Part shown: positions 29,187-38,120 of the stretch, one piece after another
How positions within the stretch are numbered: position 1 is the stretch's first letter
Layout of the letters: each line of letters starts with the position of its first letter
Virus record (IMG/VR): IMGVR_UViG_3300012988_000001
Span: 1 to 64,000 of that record
Length of the DNA stretch: 64,000 nucleotides
Source: a virus
Direction: 5' to 3' (one strand)
Made by a program: the position numbers and the translations under genes
Notes under the pieces: model-generated
Told to the model about the DNA's origin: nothing
Database searches by the model: none
What the model saw: the letters and a program-made list of their open reading frames with translations, nothing else

Positions 29187-29198
29187 ATGGGGGTTATT

Positions 29199-29798
29199 AT
29201 GTCCAAGATGGTTAAGTTATATAATGAAATCTTCAAGTTGATGATTCTCATTGATTCAAAATGGGATGAAATTCTTGCTCGCAAAGAAGATGTAATTGAG
29301 GTTGGTTCCTATGTAATTAGCAAAGAGAAAGCTAAGTGGGATGACCATCACGAGTACTGGAGGGTTTCTATCGACAAACCTAATATATACTCGAACAAGT
29401 ACACTAACATCGTATGTTTTTATGAACGTGGTCAACGTAGTGCTATTGGTGGTATCCCGTACAATGTCAGTAAATTTGACGCTTTAGTTGTGTCAAAGTA
29501 CACAGACAGTGTTATGTTTTATAAAGAAGATCGTTGGGGTAAAGACGAAGAGTACACTTGTACTATCCCCTATGACCGTTCTGCTTCGGCTGAGGAACGT
29601 AAATTCAGTGTAGATTTGGCATTTGAGAGTCCCGGTGAACGCGAACTGTTGAATCGCATGATTGACTTCCAGAATATGGATTTGAAACACATCGATTTAT
29701 TTTCATATGCATTCGATTTATTTGTTGTCCTCACTGATGGATACGTGTATAATGATCTCATCAGCCGTCCTTTCTTTAAAATAGGAGCACCAAAATGA
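29199..29798 (+). CDS. FQxS-family member with degenerate motif, 199 aa
   Basis: Start MSKMVKLYNEIFKLM with GGGGGTTATT upstream; the ATG at 29187 is less likely. Motif region reads ERKFSVDLAFESPGE near residue 134 (FQ lost). First gene after the internal promoter. Confidence 0.84.
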   Translation: MSKMVKLYNEIFKLMILIDSKWDEILARKEDVIEVGSYVISKEKAKWDDHHEYWRVSIDKPNIYSNKYTNIVCFYERGQRSAIGGIPYNVSKFDALVVSKYTDSVMFYKEDRWGKDEEYTCTIPYDRSASAEERKFSVDLAFESPGERELLNRMIDFQNMDLKHIDLFSYAFDLFVVLTDGYVYNDLISRPFFKIGAPK

Positions 29799-30436
29799 AC
29801 CAGCATTCACTAGTACAGCACTACGAAATCCTTAAGTCTCTTAAGGAAATCAGCCATGCACTCTTCCTATCTGAGAGTAATGAACTTCCATTCCGCATGA
29901 AATGGGATCTAATGGAAACTGAAACAGATACTTATGTATTATTCAGTACTAAAAAGTCGGCTGCACTACAACTGGTACGTGTGAACAAAACAAAGCAAGC
30001 TGGGTATACTATTGCTCGCTTTTCTGTTGAGACAAAGAACTACCAACGGCAACCTAACAAAATTTACAAAGATGGCACTGGCTTCTTGTATGCAGGTGAT
30101 GAAACTACTCTACGTTTTGTCGAACCGGGAAAGAAAGAACCTGAAGTACTAGAATGTCTTCCACTCTATACGGTTCGCAACCTACTACTTGATGATAGTT
30201 TAGAAGAGTTGGAATTCCAGTACGGTACACTACATAACTTTGTTGGTGATTCATTTGAGATGTATTGCTTATTCAGTCTATTACACAACGTAGATGATAT
30301 TGGTAATGAAGTGAAAAGTGGTTATCACAACCGTCTATCCTTTTTGGATGTAGTGGGTGATGGTGTACTTGATTCTCTAGTACAGTCTATTAGTGAACTT
30401 AAAGTGAAAGTACTACAGGATTTAGAAAATGCTTAA
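29795..30436 (+). CDS. FQxS paralog 20, 213 aa
   Basis: ATGA junction with AGGAGCACCAAA upstream. Helix HYEILKSLKEISHALF; motif ELEFQYGTLHNFV near residue 140, helix FEMYCLFSLLHNV. Confidence 0.87.
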   Translation: MNQHSLVQHYEILKSLKEISHALFLSESNELPFRMKWDLMETETDTYVLFSTKKSAALQLVRVNKTKQAGYTIARFSVETKNYQRQPNKIYKDGTGFLYAGDETTLRFVEPGKKEPEVLECLPLYTVRNLLLDDSLEELEFQYGTLHNFVGDSFEMYCLFSLLHNVDDIGNEVKSGYHNRLSFLDVVGDGVLDSLVQSISELKVKVLQDLENA

Positions 30437-30977
30437 TAAGTATTATCAAATCTACGAACTACTTCAGAAGATATTGAAGATATCTCAATTCAATGATGTT
30501 GCGTTTACTTACCCTATGATTTCGGATCATAAACTAGTAGGTATGCGTCGTAAGGAAGGGTACTTGATTGGCGTTTATAGTGAACGTCATTCAATGAATG
30601 TCTTCTCATTACAGACTCAGAATGTCTTTAGTGATAAAGATTATAAAGCATCTTCCGTGAATGTTCGTACTAAAAATGGCGGTAGTAGTAATATTCAGAC
30701 ATGTTGTGTTATGGATGTATATGCATACAAAGAAGATATCCAAACACTACAATTGAGTACTGGTATAAATCTCGGTACTGGTGAAGGGTCGGATGAGATA
30801 TTCCAGATGAGTACTTTGCACCCTGACGTTGTTACTGATTGTTGGGCGTTATTGTCTCATTACAAAATGCATGGTTTAAGTGATTTATATCATTTAGGCT
30901 GGAGTGGTCATCTACCAGAAGCTGTACTTGGTATGTTGATTCTTAAACTACAAGTTATTTTGAAGGAAATAGAATGA
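30429..30977 (+). CDS. FQxS paralog 21, 182 aa
   Basis: Overlaps by 8 bases. Helix YYQIYELLQKILKIS; motif DEIFQMSTLHPDV near residue 123, then WALLSHYKMHGLS. Confidence 0.87.
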   Translation: MLNKYYQIYELLQKILKISQFNDVAFTYPMISDHKLVGMRRKEGYLIGVYSERHSMNVFSLQTQNVFSDKDYKASSVNVRTKNGGSSNIQTCCVMDVYAYKEDIQTLQLSTGINLGTGEGSDEIFQMSTLHPDVVTDCWALLSHYKMHGLSDLYHLGWSGHLPEAVLGMLILKLQVILKEIE

Positions 30978-31486
30978 AACTACTAAACTTTATGGAATCA
31001 GTTGTTCGTGCTCATAAGAAGTGCTATAAGACGTTTGAAGATACTCAAACTTTACACAGTGATAATTTCATGCTAGAGATTGGTCTTGGTGGGATTGATG
31101 TTATTCGTAAAGAACGTGATGAACCAGAGTATGGTCGCAGTAATGCACATAGTGTCTTTACTATGAATACAAATTCTGCGAAAATTTCACATCCAAACAA
31201 CGCACGTGCTTTCACATATGGTATAAGTTCCTTCTTCCGGGCATCGTCTGAAGAAGTTTTTAAAGTTCTAGATATCAATGGAACTCATCAGGAATTAGCA
31301 TTACCTCGTTACAATGACAACGAAGAAGAGTTATTGTTCACGTTAGATACTGTTACTGATTGCTCCATGCCAATTGTTCTCGCTGCGATTCTAATGACAC
31401 TTGACACTGAGCTTGCATCCATGTATACTTTTCGTCTATCCGATTCTGATTTAGATGAAATCATTGAACTATTGGGGAAAGTTTAA
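30974..31486 (+). CDS. FQxS-family member with partial motif, 170 aa
   Basis: ATGA junction. Helix NFMESVVRAHKKCYK; motif region EELLFTLDTVTDC near residue 119 keeps E-x-x-F but lacks Q and S; tail YTFRLSDSDLDEII matches the family ending. Confidence 0.86.
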   Translation: MKLLNFMESVVRAHKKCYKTFEDTQTLHSDNFMLEIGLGGIDVIRKERDEPEYGRSNAHSVFTMNTNSAKISHPNNARAFTYGISSFFRASSEEVFKVLDINGTHQELALPRYNDNEEELLFTLDTVTDCSMPIVLAAILMTLDTELASMYTFRLSDSDLDEIIELLGKV

Positions 31487-32083
31487 ATGGAACACATCAA
31501 GTACAGTAATCTTGTAAAAGCCATCTTGCACTGTCATATGACGGTGCATTCATTTTATTCTGATATATCAGTGATATATGAAAGAACGATGGAATTAATT
31601 CAAATTCAGTTGTTTGTAGATCGTTATGAAACACATTTAGACATATTCACTGGTGAGGGTACTAAAAAGATGAACCTCATCAAATTACGCATAGTGAACT
31701 TTCATGTACTGAACAATATCACTTGGGAAGAATCTGTCACTAAACACAACAGTTACGTGAATATTACACCTCGTGGTGAGTTTGATGTTATTAACTACAT
31801 CGAACTTAATCCTGAAGTTATTCAGTTATATAGGCGTGTAGTGGATAAGGAGATGATTGACCGGGATTGTATTGATGAACAACACTTTCAGTTCAGTACT
31901 GTAAAAGATATTGGACCAATTGAAGACTATCATTATATGTCTGGTATGTACGATCATTATCATGAATTTGTACCACAGGGTAAAGGTGTAATGGTTCGTT
32001 ATAATACTGACAATTTGTACTGTACTGATGAGTTCCGTGACTTTGTGGCGAAGAAAGTATGGGGGTTAATTGCGTTAGCATGA
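31487..32083 (+). CDS. FQxS paralog 23, 198 aa
   Basis: Directly abuts the preceding stop. Helix NLVKAILHCHMTVHSF; motif EQHFQFSTVKDIG near residue 132. C-terminal region longer and without the clear L-D-x-I ending. Confidence 0.86.
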   Translation: MEHIKYSNLVKAILHCHMTVHSFYSDISVIYERTMELIQIQLFVDRYETHLDIFTGEGTKKMNLIKLRIVNFHVLNNITWEESVTKHNSYVNITPRGEFDVINYIELNPEVIQLYRRVVDKEMIDRDCIDEQHFQFSTVKDIGPIEDYHYMSGMYDHYHEFVPQGKGVMVRYNTDNLYCTDEFRDFVAKKVWGLIALA

Positions 32084-32754
32084 AAACATTATATGAAAAA
32101 ACAAGCAATCTAGCGAATTACATACGAGACATTATGTACATGCAGAAGTACTGGATGGATAGTTATTCAGATGTTGCAAAGATACGTACTGCACGTATGA
32201 CTATTACACCACAGTCTTGCTATGAAACAGTTCGGGGTTATGCATTTGATACTACCAACCCTGAATTAGAAGATGGTAAAATCTTCCAAAGTCTTCAACG
32301 TAAAAGTGATTACAGTACTGATTATGTAATGACACTTACTAGCTCTTATACTCACATTAATAACAATACTAAGGGTAAAGTTGCTAAGTATCATTACGTA
32401 CAATACGTCCATAATCACCCTAATGATTTAGAGCAAGTTCTTAGTGGTGAATTACGAGATTTATTTCAAGCGTTACGTACTGGTATCAGTACTGATACTG
32501 TTCGGGAAACAGAATTTCAACAAACGTTGGTGCATAAAGATTACATAATTAATGGGTTCTATTTGTTCTTATTATTATATGAGGACTTAAAGAAAGTTCA
32601 GTTTGAACACAAAGATGTTATGTTATGTTTAGGTGATACTGACATTCGGGCTTTCATTCCTGCACGGAAAGCATTTATTGATTTATTGGATAAGAAGGTG
32701 GACAATGACTGGCGGCAAGCTATACTACAGCGTTATGGACATGATATTGGATGA
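32080..32754 (+). CDS. FQxS paralog 24, 224 aa
   Basis: ATGA junction start (MKTLYEKTSNLANYI) preferred to 32059. Motif ETEFQQTLVHKDY near residue 144, helix NGFYLFLLLYEDLKK; tail KDVMLCLGDTDIRAF. Confidence 0.86.
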   Translation: MKTLYEKTSNLANYIRDIMYMQKYWMDSYSDVAKIRTARMTITPQSCYETVRGYAFDTTNPELEDGKIFQSLQRKSDYSTDYVMTLTSSYTHINNNTKGKVAKYHYVQYVHNHPNDLEQVLSGELRDLFQALRTGISTDTVRETEFQQTLVHKDYIINGFYLFLLLYEDLKKVQFEHKDVMLCLGDTDIRAFIPARKAFIDLLDKKVDNDWRQAILQRYGHDIG

Positions 32755-32758
32755 TGAG

Positions 32759-33286
32759 ATGTACTTAAAAATACATCATTTACTTGAGCGTTGTAACAAT
32801 TTCTTTGGTCATAATCAAAGTATGAGTCATCATTATTTTGGTAAACCAGATGCAAATGAACGTGGTTGTACTATTGATATTACACACGAGAATATGTATT
32901 TTGGTCAGTACCGGAATGATAATGTTGCATTATCGTATTTGTACGACGATCAGTACAGTCATCAGAACTCAGTAACTTCTAAACATATTATTGTCAGTCA
33001 TGGTGCTAAACATACGGACTTTTCACCTTTCAAGAAAGTAGTGCATGATAAGATGTATGACCAAATTGGTTGGTTCGTAACGAACAATGTCATTACTGAT
33101 GAAATGGAAGGTGAACTATTCCAAGAGAGTACTGTATCTGATGTATATTCATTGTACGAGATGCAAGAAATCATGAACAGGATTCAAAACTTACCCATTC
33201 GTGAAAAGAAATCGTTGACAATCGATTCGATGTTAATGTATCCTAATATAAACAAATACCTAGACGAACTACTAAAAGGTTACTAA
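32759..33286 (+). CDS. FQxS paralog 25, 175 aa
   Basis: Start at MYLKIHHLLERCNN, 4 bases after the preceding stop with GGATGATGAG upstream; in-frame ATGs at 32735 and 32741 are alternatives. Motif GELFQESTVSDVY near residue 120; tail KKSLTIDSMLMYPNI. Confidence 0.82.
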   Translation: MYLKIHHLLERCNNFFGHNQSMSHHYFGKPDANERGCTIDITHENMYFGQYRNDNVALSYLYDDQYSHQNSVTSKHIIVSHGAKHTDFSPFKKVVHDKMYDQIGWFVTNNVITDEMEGELFQESTVSDVYSLYEMQEIMNRIQNLPIREKKSLTIDSMLMYPNINKYLDELLKGY

Positions 33287-33694
33287 ATGATTCTCTACCA
33301 TGCTAGTACTGTAAAAATTGAGGAATTCTACATCCCATATGGTGGCTTGCATGTGGGAGGTCTTCATAGTGCTCTTGAGGCGGCTTTACGCAAGATCAGG
33401 AGCTATGATGGTCCGTTTGAACAGCATGTCTATGTGCACCGCGTAGAGGTCGATACAGGCCGTGTGATGGCATATGATGATATGGGTGATGACCACGGCT
33501 GGCGTTGTGCAATTGTCTGCTATGGTAAAGATTACGATAGTATTGAGTACAATAATAAGTTTGAGCCTGATGTGGTGAATTCTTTTGTACTATGGGATGC
33601 AAAACGTGTTAAAATTTTGGACGTGGATATTTTGAGCCACGATGAAGCAGAGGACAAACTTAATGAGTTTTACGAAGAAAACAACCTTTACTGA
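33287..33694 (+). CDS. AcrIF11-like ADP-ribosyltransferase candidate, 135 aa
   Basis: Directly abuts paralog 25 and interrupts the array. MILYHASTVKIEEFYIP, then GGLHVGGLHSALEAALRK and VYVHRVEVDTG. The order L-[YF]-H-[AG]-S, I-x-x-F/I, G-G-[LI]-[HF], a helix, then a strand pair resembles the opening of the anti-CRISPR AcrIF11, an ADP-ribosyltransferase, and related small toxins. No acidic catalytic residue was assigned; WDAKRVKILDVDIL ends the fold. It is not an FQxS member. Function by resemblance only. Confidence 0.82.
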   Translation: MILYHASTVKIEEFYIPYGGLHVGGLHSALEAALRKIRSYDGPFEQHVYVHRVEVDTGRVMAYDDMGDDHGWRCAIVCYGKDYDSIEYNNKFEPDVVNSFVLWDAKRVKILDVDILSHDEAEDKLNEFYEENNLY

Positions 33695-34277
33695 TAAGCT
33701 AGATGCAGAGATTTACGTATTCAGACTAATGCTTAATTTAGCAGAACAAGTGTGGGGTAGATGTAATGATGCAGAATTCAAGTTCAAAGGTTTCGATGTA
33801 GAAATTCAAACTAACACTGGTAGTGGGGAACGCGATGAATATTTTCTAGTACGAGTGAGAACACCAGATGAACGCTATGATATTTGTGAAATGGCTGGTG
33901 AAAATTATTTGGATATCATGAATTGCTGGCTACCTGAACGTGCTATGATAGTTCGTGATCCAGCATCAAGATACTTTGGTAAGTTCAGTGTAACTGATGC
34001 TCAAGGTGAAGAAGAGTTCATGCCAAGTGATGAGCTACTTGATTCATATCTTGTTGAAGGTATCAATAATATGCCAGAGGATGTATACTTTCAAGAGATG
34101 CTAGTACGACCACATCATATGTATAAGTATGAGGATATTGATCGTCTTCTTGATGCGTTGAAAACACCTAGTACTATTAGTGGTTCTTTCTTCCATGCTA
34201 AAGTTCCGGGGTTCACAGTAGATGATTATGAAAAACTATATCATATTGTTTTGGGGATGAAACATGACACTAAATGA
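33663..34277 (+). CDS. FQxS paralog 26, 204 aa
   Basis: ATG at 33663 (AGAGGACAAACTTA upstream) gives a 32-base overlap with the previous gene; 33642 is the alternative. Helix AEIYVFRLMLNLAEQ; motif DVYFQEMLVRPHH near residue 141; tail FFHAKVPGFTVDDYEK. Confidence 0.84.
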   Translation: MSFTKKTTFTDKLDAEIYVFRLMLNLAEQVWGRCNDAEFKFKGFDVEIQTNTGSGERDEYFLVRVRTPDERYDICEMAGENYLDIMNCWLPERAMIVRDPASRYFGKFSVTDAQGEEEFMPSDELLDSYLVEGINNMPEDVYFQEMLVRPHHMYKYEDIDRLLDALKTPSTISGSFFHAKVPGFTVDDYEKLYHIVLGMKHDTK

Positions 34278-34848
34278 AGAAGTGGAATTAATACACTTCA
34301 CTCTCAAGATGGCTGAAGTACTTCAGAAGAATATCCACGATGTACATGATACGTTTATTGATCTCAAAAATGGTGCTTCACTTTCTATCATCAATGATGA
34401 AGGTAATATGTATGTGAAGTGGAAACCAGATCACAGTGCAGATCGCCATACAGTATTCGCATTTGATGCGAGTGATTATACGAACGTTCGTGGTAATGAT
34501 TGCTGGACAGTTAACTTCTACAAAGATGGCGATTTTGCCAATTATTACAGTGTAGTTAATTCCGTTAAGGATGAACTAAAAATAGAAGAAGAGTTCATTG
34601 ATAAACACTGTGAAAATGGTCGTATCATGACAGAGGATGAGTACTTTCAAGCTGTTCTAGTGCATCCTGAAATGCCAGATACTTACGAAGATACAGTACT
34701 CATTTTGAAAACTCTAAAAGAGTGCAGGGAGAAGTACAAGTTAGAAGAGTGTTCATTTGTTATCTATAACAGTGAGCAAGTCACAATGAAGTTGATGCGT
34801 ATGATTCGCCGTCAGCTAATGTTTCGTTTAGGGATTAAATTTTTATGA
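34264..34848 (+). CDS. FQxS paralog 27, 194 aa
   Basis: Overlaps by 14 bases. Helix EVELIHFTLKMAEVLQK; motif DEYFQAVLVHPEM near residue 126; tail ECSFVIYNSEQVTM. Confidence 0.87.
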   Translation: MTLNEEVELIHFTLKMAEVLQKNIHDVHDTFIDLKNGASLSIINDEGNMYVKWKPDHSADRHTVFAFDASDYTNVRGNDCWTVNFYKDGDFANYYSVVNSVKDELKIEEEFIDKHCENGRIMTEDEYFQAVLVHPEMPDTYEDTVLILKTLKECREKYKLEECSFVIYNSEQVTMKLMRMIRRQLMFRLGIKFL

Positions 34849-35297
34849 TTTCAGTACTTGACAACATAGACACAGTGAATTATATTATCCAGAACTGCGT
34901 ATCCGAGGGGCGTTCAAAGCCTCTCCGTGGTATGAATGCGTTCGTGGTGGGTGATGGTTATGCAATGGATGTGATTACTTCAAAGGGTAATACCATTCAG
35001 TTAACGGTGCGTACCAGTACTTTACAGACGTTATGCCGTATTACATTCACACCTACACAAATGCTTGTTCGTTATGGTCCGAAGTTTATGTTCCTATACA
35101 ACAAGAAGACAAACCTTTTCACCACCAATTTATTCGATGATGCATTTACATTAGAAGAGATGGAGGGTGCATTCTTTACACAGAATTTAGTTGTCGATTG
35201 GGGTTTACAAGTACAATTCGACTTTGCTATAATGTCTGAAACATTAACACAATGCTGGAGTCTCTATAATGATTTCTTGGTTTCTATCAAAAAATAA
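34845..35297 (+). CDS. FQxS-family member, shortest, 150 aa
   Basis: ATGA junction. Motif shifted to GAFFTQNLVVDWG near residue 109 and the C-terminal tail after the helix is nearly absent, so this looks like a shortened member. Confidence 0.85.
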   Translation: MISVLDNIDTVNYIIQNCVSEGRSKPLRGMNAFVVGDGYAMDVITSKGNTIQLTVRTSTLQTLCRITFTPTQMLVRYGPKFMFLYNKKTNLFTTNLFDDAFTLEEMEGAFFTQNLVVDWGLQVQFDFAIMSETLTQCWSLYNDFLVSIKK

Positions 35298-35736
35298 AAC
35301 CCGGACAACGACCTGTGATGAACTAGTTGATGTACTGGTACAAAACAAAGACCTTCTATATAAAGAAGGTATTACTAACATTGGTGGTATCAACCTTTAT
35401 CATTTCAAGAATGATAGTGATGCGGCTGAGTTCTCCTATGGTTCAGTATCACTAACTGTTGCTAAATTGAGTGGACGGTCGGCTCACGGACGTGCTGTAG
35501 TTGGTATTAGTACTATTGATAACAAGAACGATCTACTCGAATGTTTAATTCGGGAAGAAGACGTGTACTTTACCTGTAAGAATGGCAGTGGTGCAGACGT
35601 ACCAATCTCTGCATTCGAAAGTGATGTTGATTTCTTCCAGTACACACTACTGAATCTAAAATACGAATGCAGTGATGCATCTCTAATCAAACTAATCAAA
35701 TTTATTTCGGAGTTCATAAATGAGCAGTCTAAATAA
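35269..35736 (+). CDS. FQxS paralog 29, 155 aa
   Basis: Overlaps by 29 bases. Motif VDFFQYTLLNLKY near residue 121; C-terminal tail truncated after helix SLIKLIKFISEFI. Confidence 0.86.
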   Translation: MISWFLSKNKTRTTTCDELVDVLVQNKDLLYKEGITNIGGINLYHFKNDSDAAEFSYGSVSLTVAKLSGRSAHGRAVVGISTIDNKNDLLECLIREEDVYFTCKNGSGADVPISAFESDVDFFQYTLLNLKYECSDASLIKLIKFISEFINEQSK

Positions 35737-36199
35737 TCTATTTTCCGCATTCTCTTCGTATCTAGGTGGTTCTCGTACAAGTGGAGTGCATCTAAGCGGA
35801 TCTATCTACCAGATTACAACTGGTACTGAAACAATGATCATTGGTCGTGATACACTACGTTTTACCTACAGTGATAATGAAAAGAATGCTATGATTTCAT
35901 TTACCCCTGTAAAAGCGACTGTAGGCTCGTTTGAGCAGCCTTTGAACTTGACCCTATCTTGCTTCGAATCAGGGTTAAACGAGCCGTATAGTCGCTTGCA
36001 CGTCGATGGCGGAGAGCTATTTCAGTACAGTACAGTACATGATTTCGACTTCGCAATCCTCCCTGATCTTTACACTAAATACCTAGAGCTTCTAAAAGAA
36101 ATGAAAGAATCTCCAGTGGTAAAAGGTGAAAAGCTACTCATCGATGAGGCTATTCAAAATCTATCCGATACCGTGGAGCTTTATAACAAAGAAGCATAA
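35720..36199 (+). CDS. FQxS paralog 30, 159 aa
   Basis: Overlaps by 17 bases. Motif GELFQYSTVHDFD near residue 99, encoded across two adjacent GTAC sites. C-terminus replaced by a plain helix. Last gene of the main block; a hairpin follows. Confidence 0.86.
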   Translation: MSSLNNLFSAFSSYLGGSRTSGVHLSGSIYQITTGTETMIIGRDTLRFTYSDNEKNAMISFTPVKATVGSFEQPLNLTLSCFESGLNEPYSRLHVDGGELFQYSTVHDFDFAILPDLYTKYLELLKEMKESPVVKGEKLLIDEAIQNLSDTVELYNKEA

Positions 36200-36205
36200 T
36201 ATGGT

Positions 36206-36232
36206 AGAGAGCACAAGGATATGTGCTCATTA
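36206..36232 (+). terminator. Hairpin after the main block
   Basis: GAGCACA/TGTGCTC stem, followed by ATTAGG only; weak terminator or processing hairpin. Confidence 0.5.
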
Positions 36233-36249
36233 GGTTCAAGGAGTGAACT

Positions 36250-36723
36250 ATGATCGGATTAAATGAGAGTGGTCCCGTACAAGATATCATCACTCAAGAT
36301 GCCTTTGAGATTCATGACACAATGTTTAGTGTCAAAGATGTGATACAATGTTTATTTTTATGCAGTAAGTCAATGCATGACTTATTTCATTCAGACAAGT
36401 GTAATATTTTTATTGTTACTATCAGTACTGAAAATGCGTGGGTCATGGGTATGCCAATGTATACCAATCAGGATTATAACGAAAGGGTTTGTCGCAATAC
36501 TGAAGGTGACACTGCACAAAGCAATGTCCAAAATCGTCGTAATACGTACTTGATTAAAGATGAAAATAAGTATATGCTATTCCTTACTAAAGGATACATT
36601 CTCGATAACTTCACAGTAAAAGATAGTTATCACGATTTCAAGATCGCAGAAGACAAACCACATGTAATGATACATGCTGCTGATATTGAGAGCCTAACCG
36701 TTAAAAACCCAACATTGGAGTAA
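36250..36723 (+). CDS. Unknown protein, 157 aa, possible diverged array member
   Basis: CAAGGAGTGAACT upstream. A helix SVKDVIQCLFLCSKSMHDLF then strands (NIFIVTISTENAWVMG) fit the first two thirds of the FQxS plan, but the sequence stops after a strand region (KPHVMIHAADIESL) with no motif. Either a truncated relative or an unrelated fold. Confidence 0.82.
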   Translation: MIGLNESGPVQDIITQDAFEIHDTMFSVKDVIQCLFLCSKSMHDLFHSDKCNIFIVTISTENAWVMGMPMYTNQDYNERVCRNTEGDTAQSNVQNRRNTYLIKDENKYMLFLTKGYILDNFTVKDSYHDFKIAEDKPHVMIHAADIESLTVKNPTLE

Positions 36724-36726
36724 ACA

Positions 36727-36879
36727 ATGGCAAATAAGAAAAAGAAACCTGTGCAGAACAACCCGGTTGCGAAGTACATGGAAACTTTCAACAAACCTAA
36801 GACGTTTGAAGATCGTAAACAAGCAGCCAAGAATGGCAAGATTAAACATAAAGGACGTGGCTGGGACACGTCCTTTTAA
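36727..36879 (+). CDS. Small basic NPVAK-motif protein, 50 aa
   Basis: ATG three bases after the previous stop (GGAGTAAACA). MANKKKKPVQNNPVAKYMET then FNKPKTFEDRKQAAKNG and KHKGRGW. The NPVAK-x-M-x-x-FNKPxTFxDRK pattern recurs in small proteins of many T4-like and other large phages (recollection). Highly basic, likely binds nucleic acid or polymerase; function unknown. The last eight codons form a terminator hairpin. Confidence 0.82.
   Translation: MANKKKKPVQNNPVAKYMETFNKPKTFEDRKQAAKNGKIKHKGRGWDTSF
36852..36879 (+). terminator. Terminator overlapping the end of a coding region
   Basis: GGACGTG/CACGTCC stem with TTTT; the T-run runs into the stop codon of the 36727 gene. Confidence 0.75.
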
Positions 36880-36895
36880 CATTTGTGGGGTACGC

Positions 36896-37780
36896 ATGAT
36901 AGAAATGATGGACTACAAAAAATACTCAGTACATGAGTACAATACAATACTTCGTGATTGGTACTATGGTAAACCACCGGAAGATACTAACATCTTTAAG
37001 TACTCAATCAATCACGTCAAACGAAATGTAGATAACATGCTGATAATGTTCGACAATAATCACTGGCTCAAAGTCGATAGTGAAGGTTGGTGGGCTGAAG
37101 CATATTCGGACGATACTCGTGATGTTATTAGTAATCGCCATTTCTACACGAAGAATCGCACTTCTGAATCTTTGGGGTTGGGTAATATTGCGTTCACTTC
37201 ACGTCCAGCAAAGGGTATTACTTACAAGAATATAGTACTTAAAGGTGTTAATATTACACGCAATGACCACACTATAGTACGTGTGAACTGCCGTAATCAT
37301 TACCACTTCAACACTCAACAATTCAAGAAGTATAAAGAGATTCAGTTCAATACGAATTGCGGTCTATCTTACTTTGAGAAAATTAATAACAAAAATGAAG
37401 TACTCAAGACTGTTATCAGGGTGTCAGATAAGGAATCCAAGGATACTTATAGCTGTAATCTAGAGTGGGATCGCAATCGTAATGTAGTTAACATGCAATT
37501 GTATAAGAACTTCCAGCGTGAAAAGTTATTCCCCATGAAGTTTAAAGATTGTAGTATTGATAACATCTTTAACAAGTATATTATGTTTGAATTTGAACTC
37601 ACGACTGATCAAAAGAATTTTGAGGCTTTAGAGAATGTACGTACTCTATTGAAGAAACACATCCAAAATACGTACACAAAAGTAAAGGAAGATGGACTCA
37701 ATACTACACTAATTAGTCATGTATTGAAACGGATTGAGGTAATTGAAAGTGATGAACATCAAGTTCAAAGACGGCCCTAA
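36896..37780 (+). CDS. Unknown protein, 294 aa
   Basis: Start at MIEMMDYKKYS with GGGGTACGC upstream; the open frame extends upstream across the previous gene, which is a shadow. Basic, Asn- and Tyr-rich, beta-rich middle (NDHTIVRVNCRNHYHF), C-terminal helix (KNFEALENVRTLLKKHI). No domain recognised and no FQxS motif. Confidence 0.86.
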   Translation: MIEMMDYKKYSVHEYNTILRDWYYGKPPEDTNIFKYSINHVKRNVDNMLIMFDNNHWLKVDSEGWWAEAYSDDTRDVISNRHFYTKNRTSESLGLGNIAFTSRPAKGITYKNIVLKGVNITRNDHTIVRVNCRNHYHFNTQQFKKYKEIQFNTNCGLSYFEKINNKNEVLKTVIRVSDKESKDTYSCNLEWDRNRNVVNMQLYKNFQREKLFPMKFKDCSIDNIFNKYIMFEFELTTDQKNFEALENVRTLLKKHIQNTYTKVKEDGLNTTLISHVLKRIEVIESDEHQVQRRP

Positions 37781-38075
37781 GTTCCCAAATTTGGGACACA
37801 GGATTAAACCAAAAAATGCGAAAGAAGTAGTTCACCCGGACGGTAAAGTACTATACTTATTGGATGCACCAAGCGAAAAGGCTGCATTGGATACGTTGGT
37901 AATTACTTCTCGCTTTAACAAAAGTACAGTCGATGTACCGTACTTAACCTATCTGTACTGCGAGCATATTATTGACTTCGATGAAGCTGATGAAAAAATG
38001 TTCGCGATGCTCTTGGATGACTTCAATGAATGGTGGAAACATATTGAAGGAAAACTTGGGACAGATGACCAATAA
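37752..38075 (+). CDS. Unknown protein, 107 aa
   Basis: ATG at 37752 (MNIKFKDGPKF) overlapping the previous gene by 29 bases. C-terminal acidic helix (DEADEKMFAMLLDDFNEWWK). No family recognised. Its end overlaps the next promoter. Confidence 0.82.
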   Translation: MNIKFKDGPKFPNLGHRIKPKNAKEVVHPDGKVLYLLDAPSEKAALDTLVITSRFNKSTVDVPYLTYLYCEHIIDFDEADEKMFAMLLDDFNEWWKHIEGKLGTDDQ

Positions 38076-38086
38076 TGTGATATAAT
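38058..38086 (+). promoter_or_regulatory. Promoter of GGGACA type
   Basis: -35 GGGACA (38058-38063), 17-base spacer ending GTGA, -10 TATAAT (38081-38086). The same GGGACA...GTGATATAAT arrangement occurs at 40819. Confidence 0.72.
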
Positions 38087-38120
38087 AACGCATCATAAAA
38101 AAACGAAAGGAGTCGAAATT

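Larger units (their letters stand above)
19152..36199 (+). other. Tandem array of FQxS-motif paralogs (main block)
   Basis: Thirty consecutive genes, each 150-226 codons, almost all joined by ATGA or short overlaps, share an N-terminal helix, a beta-rich middle, and an acidic-x-x-F-Q-x-S-[LTM]-[VLYH] motif 35-80 residues before the C-terminus followed by a long helix. One unrelated gene (33287) interrupts the block. A second block of the same family occurs at 45209 and 46667-49516. Divergence is high, with few identical residues outside the motif. No described family with this pattern is known to me. Confidence 0.85.

Noticed and set aside
22062-30830. GCACCCTG octamers (22065, 30819) as targets of the small RNA core
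   Set aside because: Two 8-base matches in 64 kb are close to chance and lie mid-gene, not at start sites.
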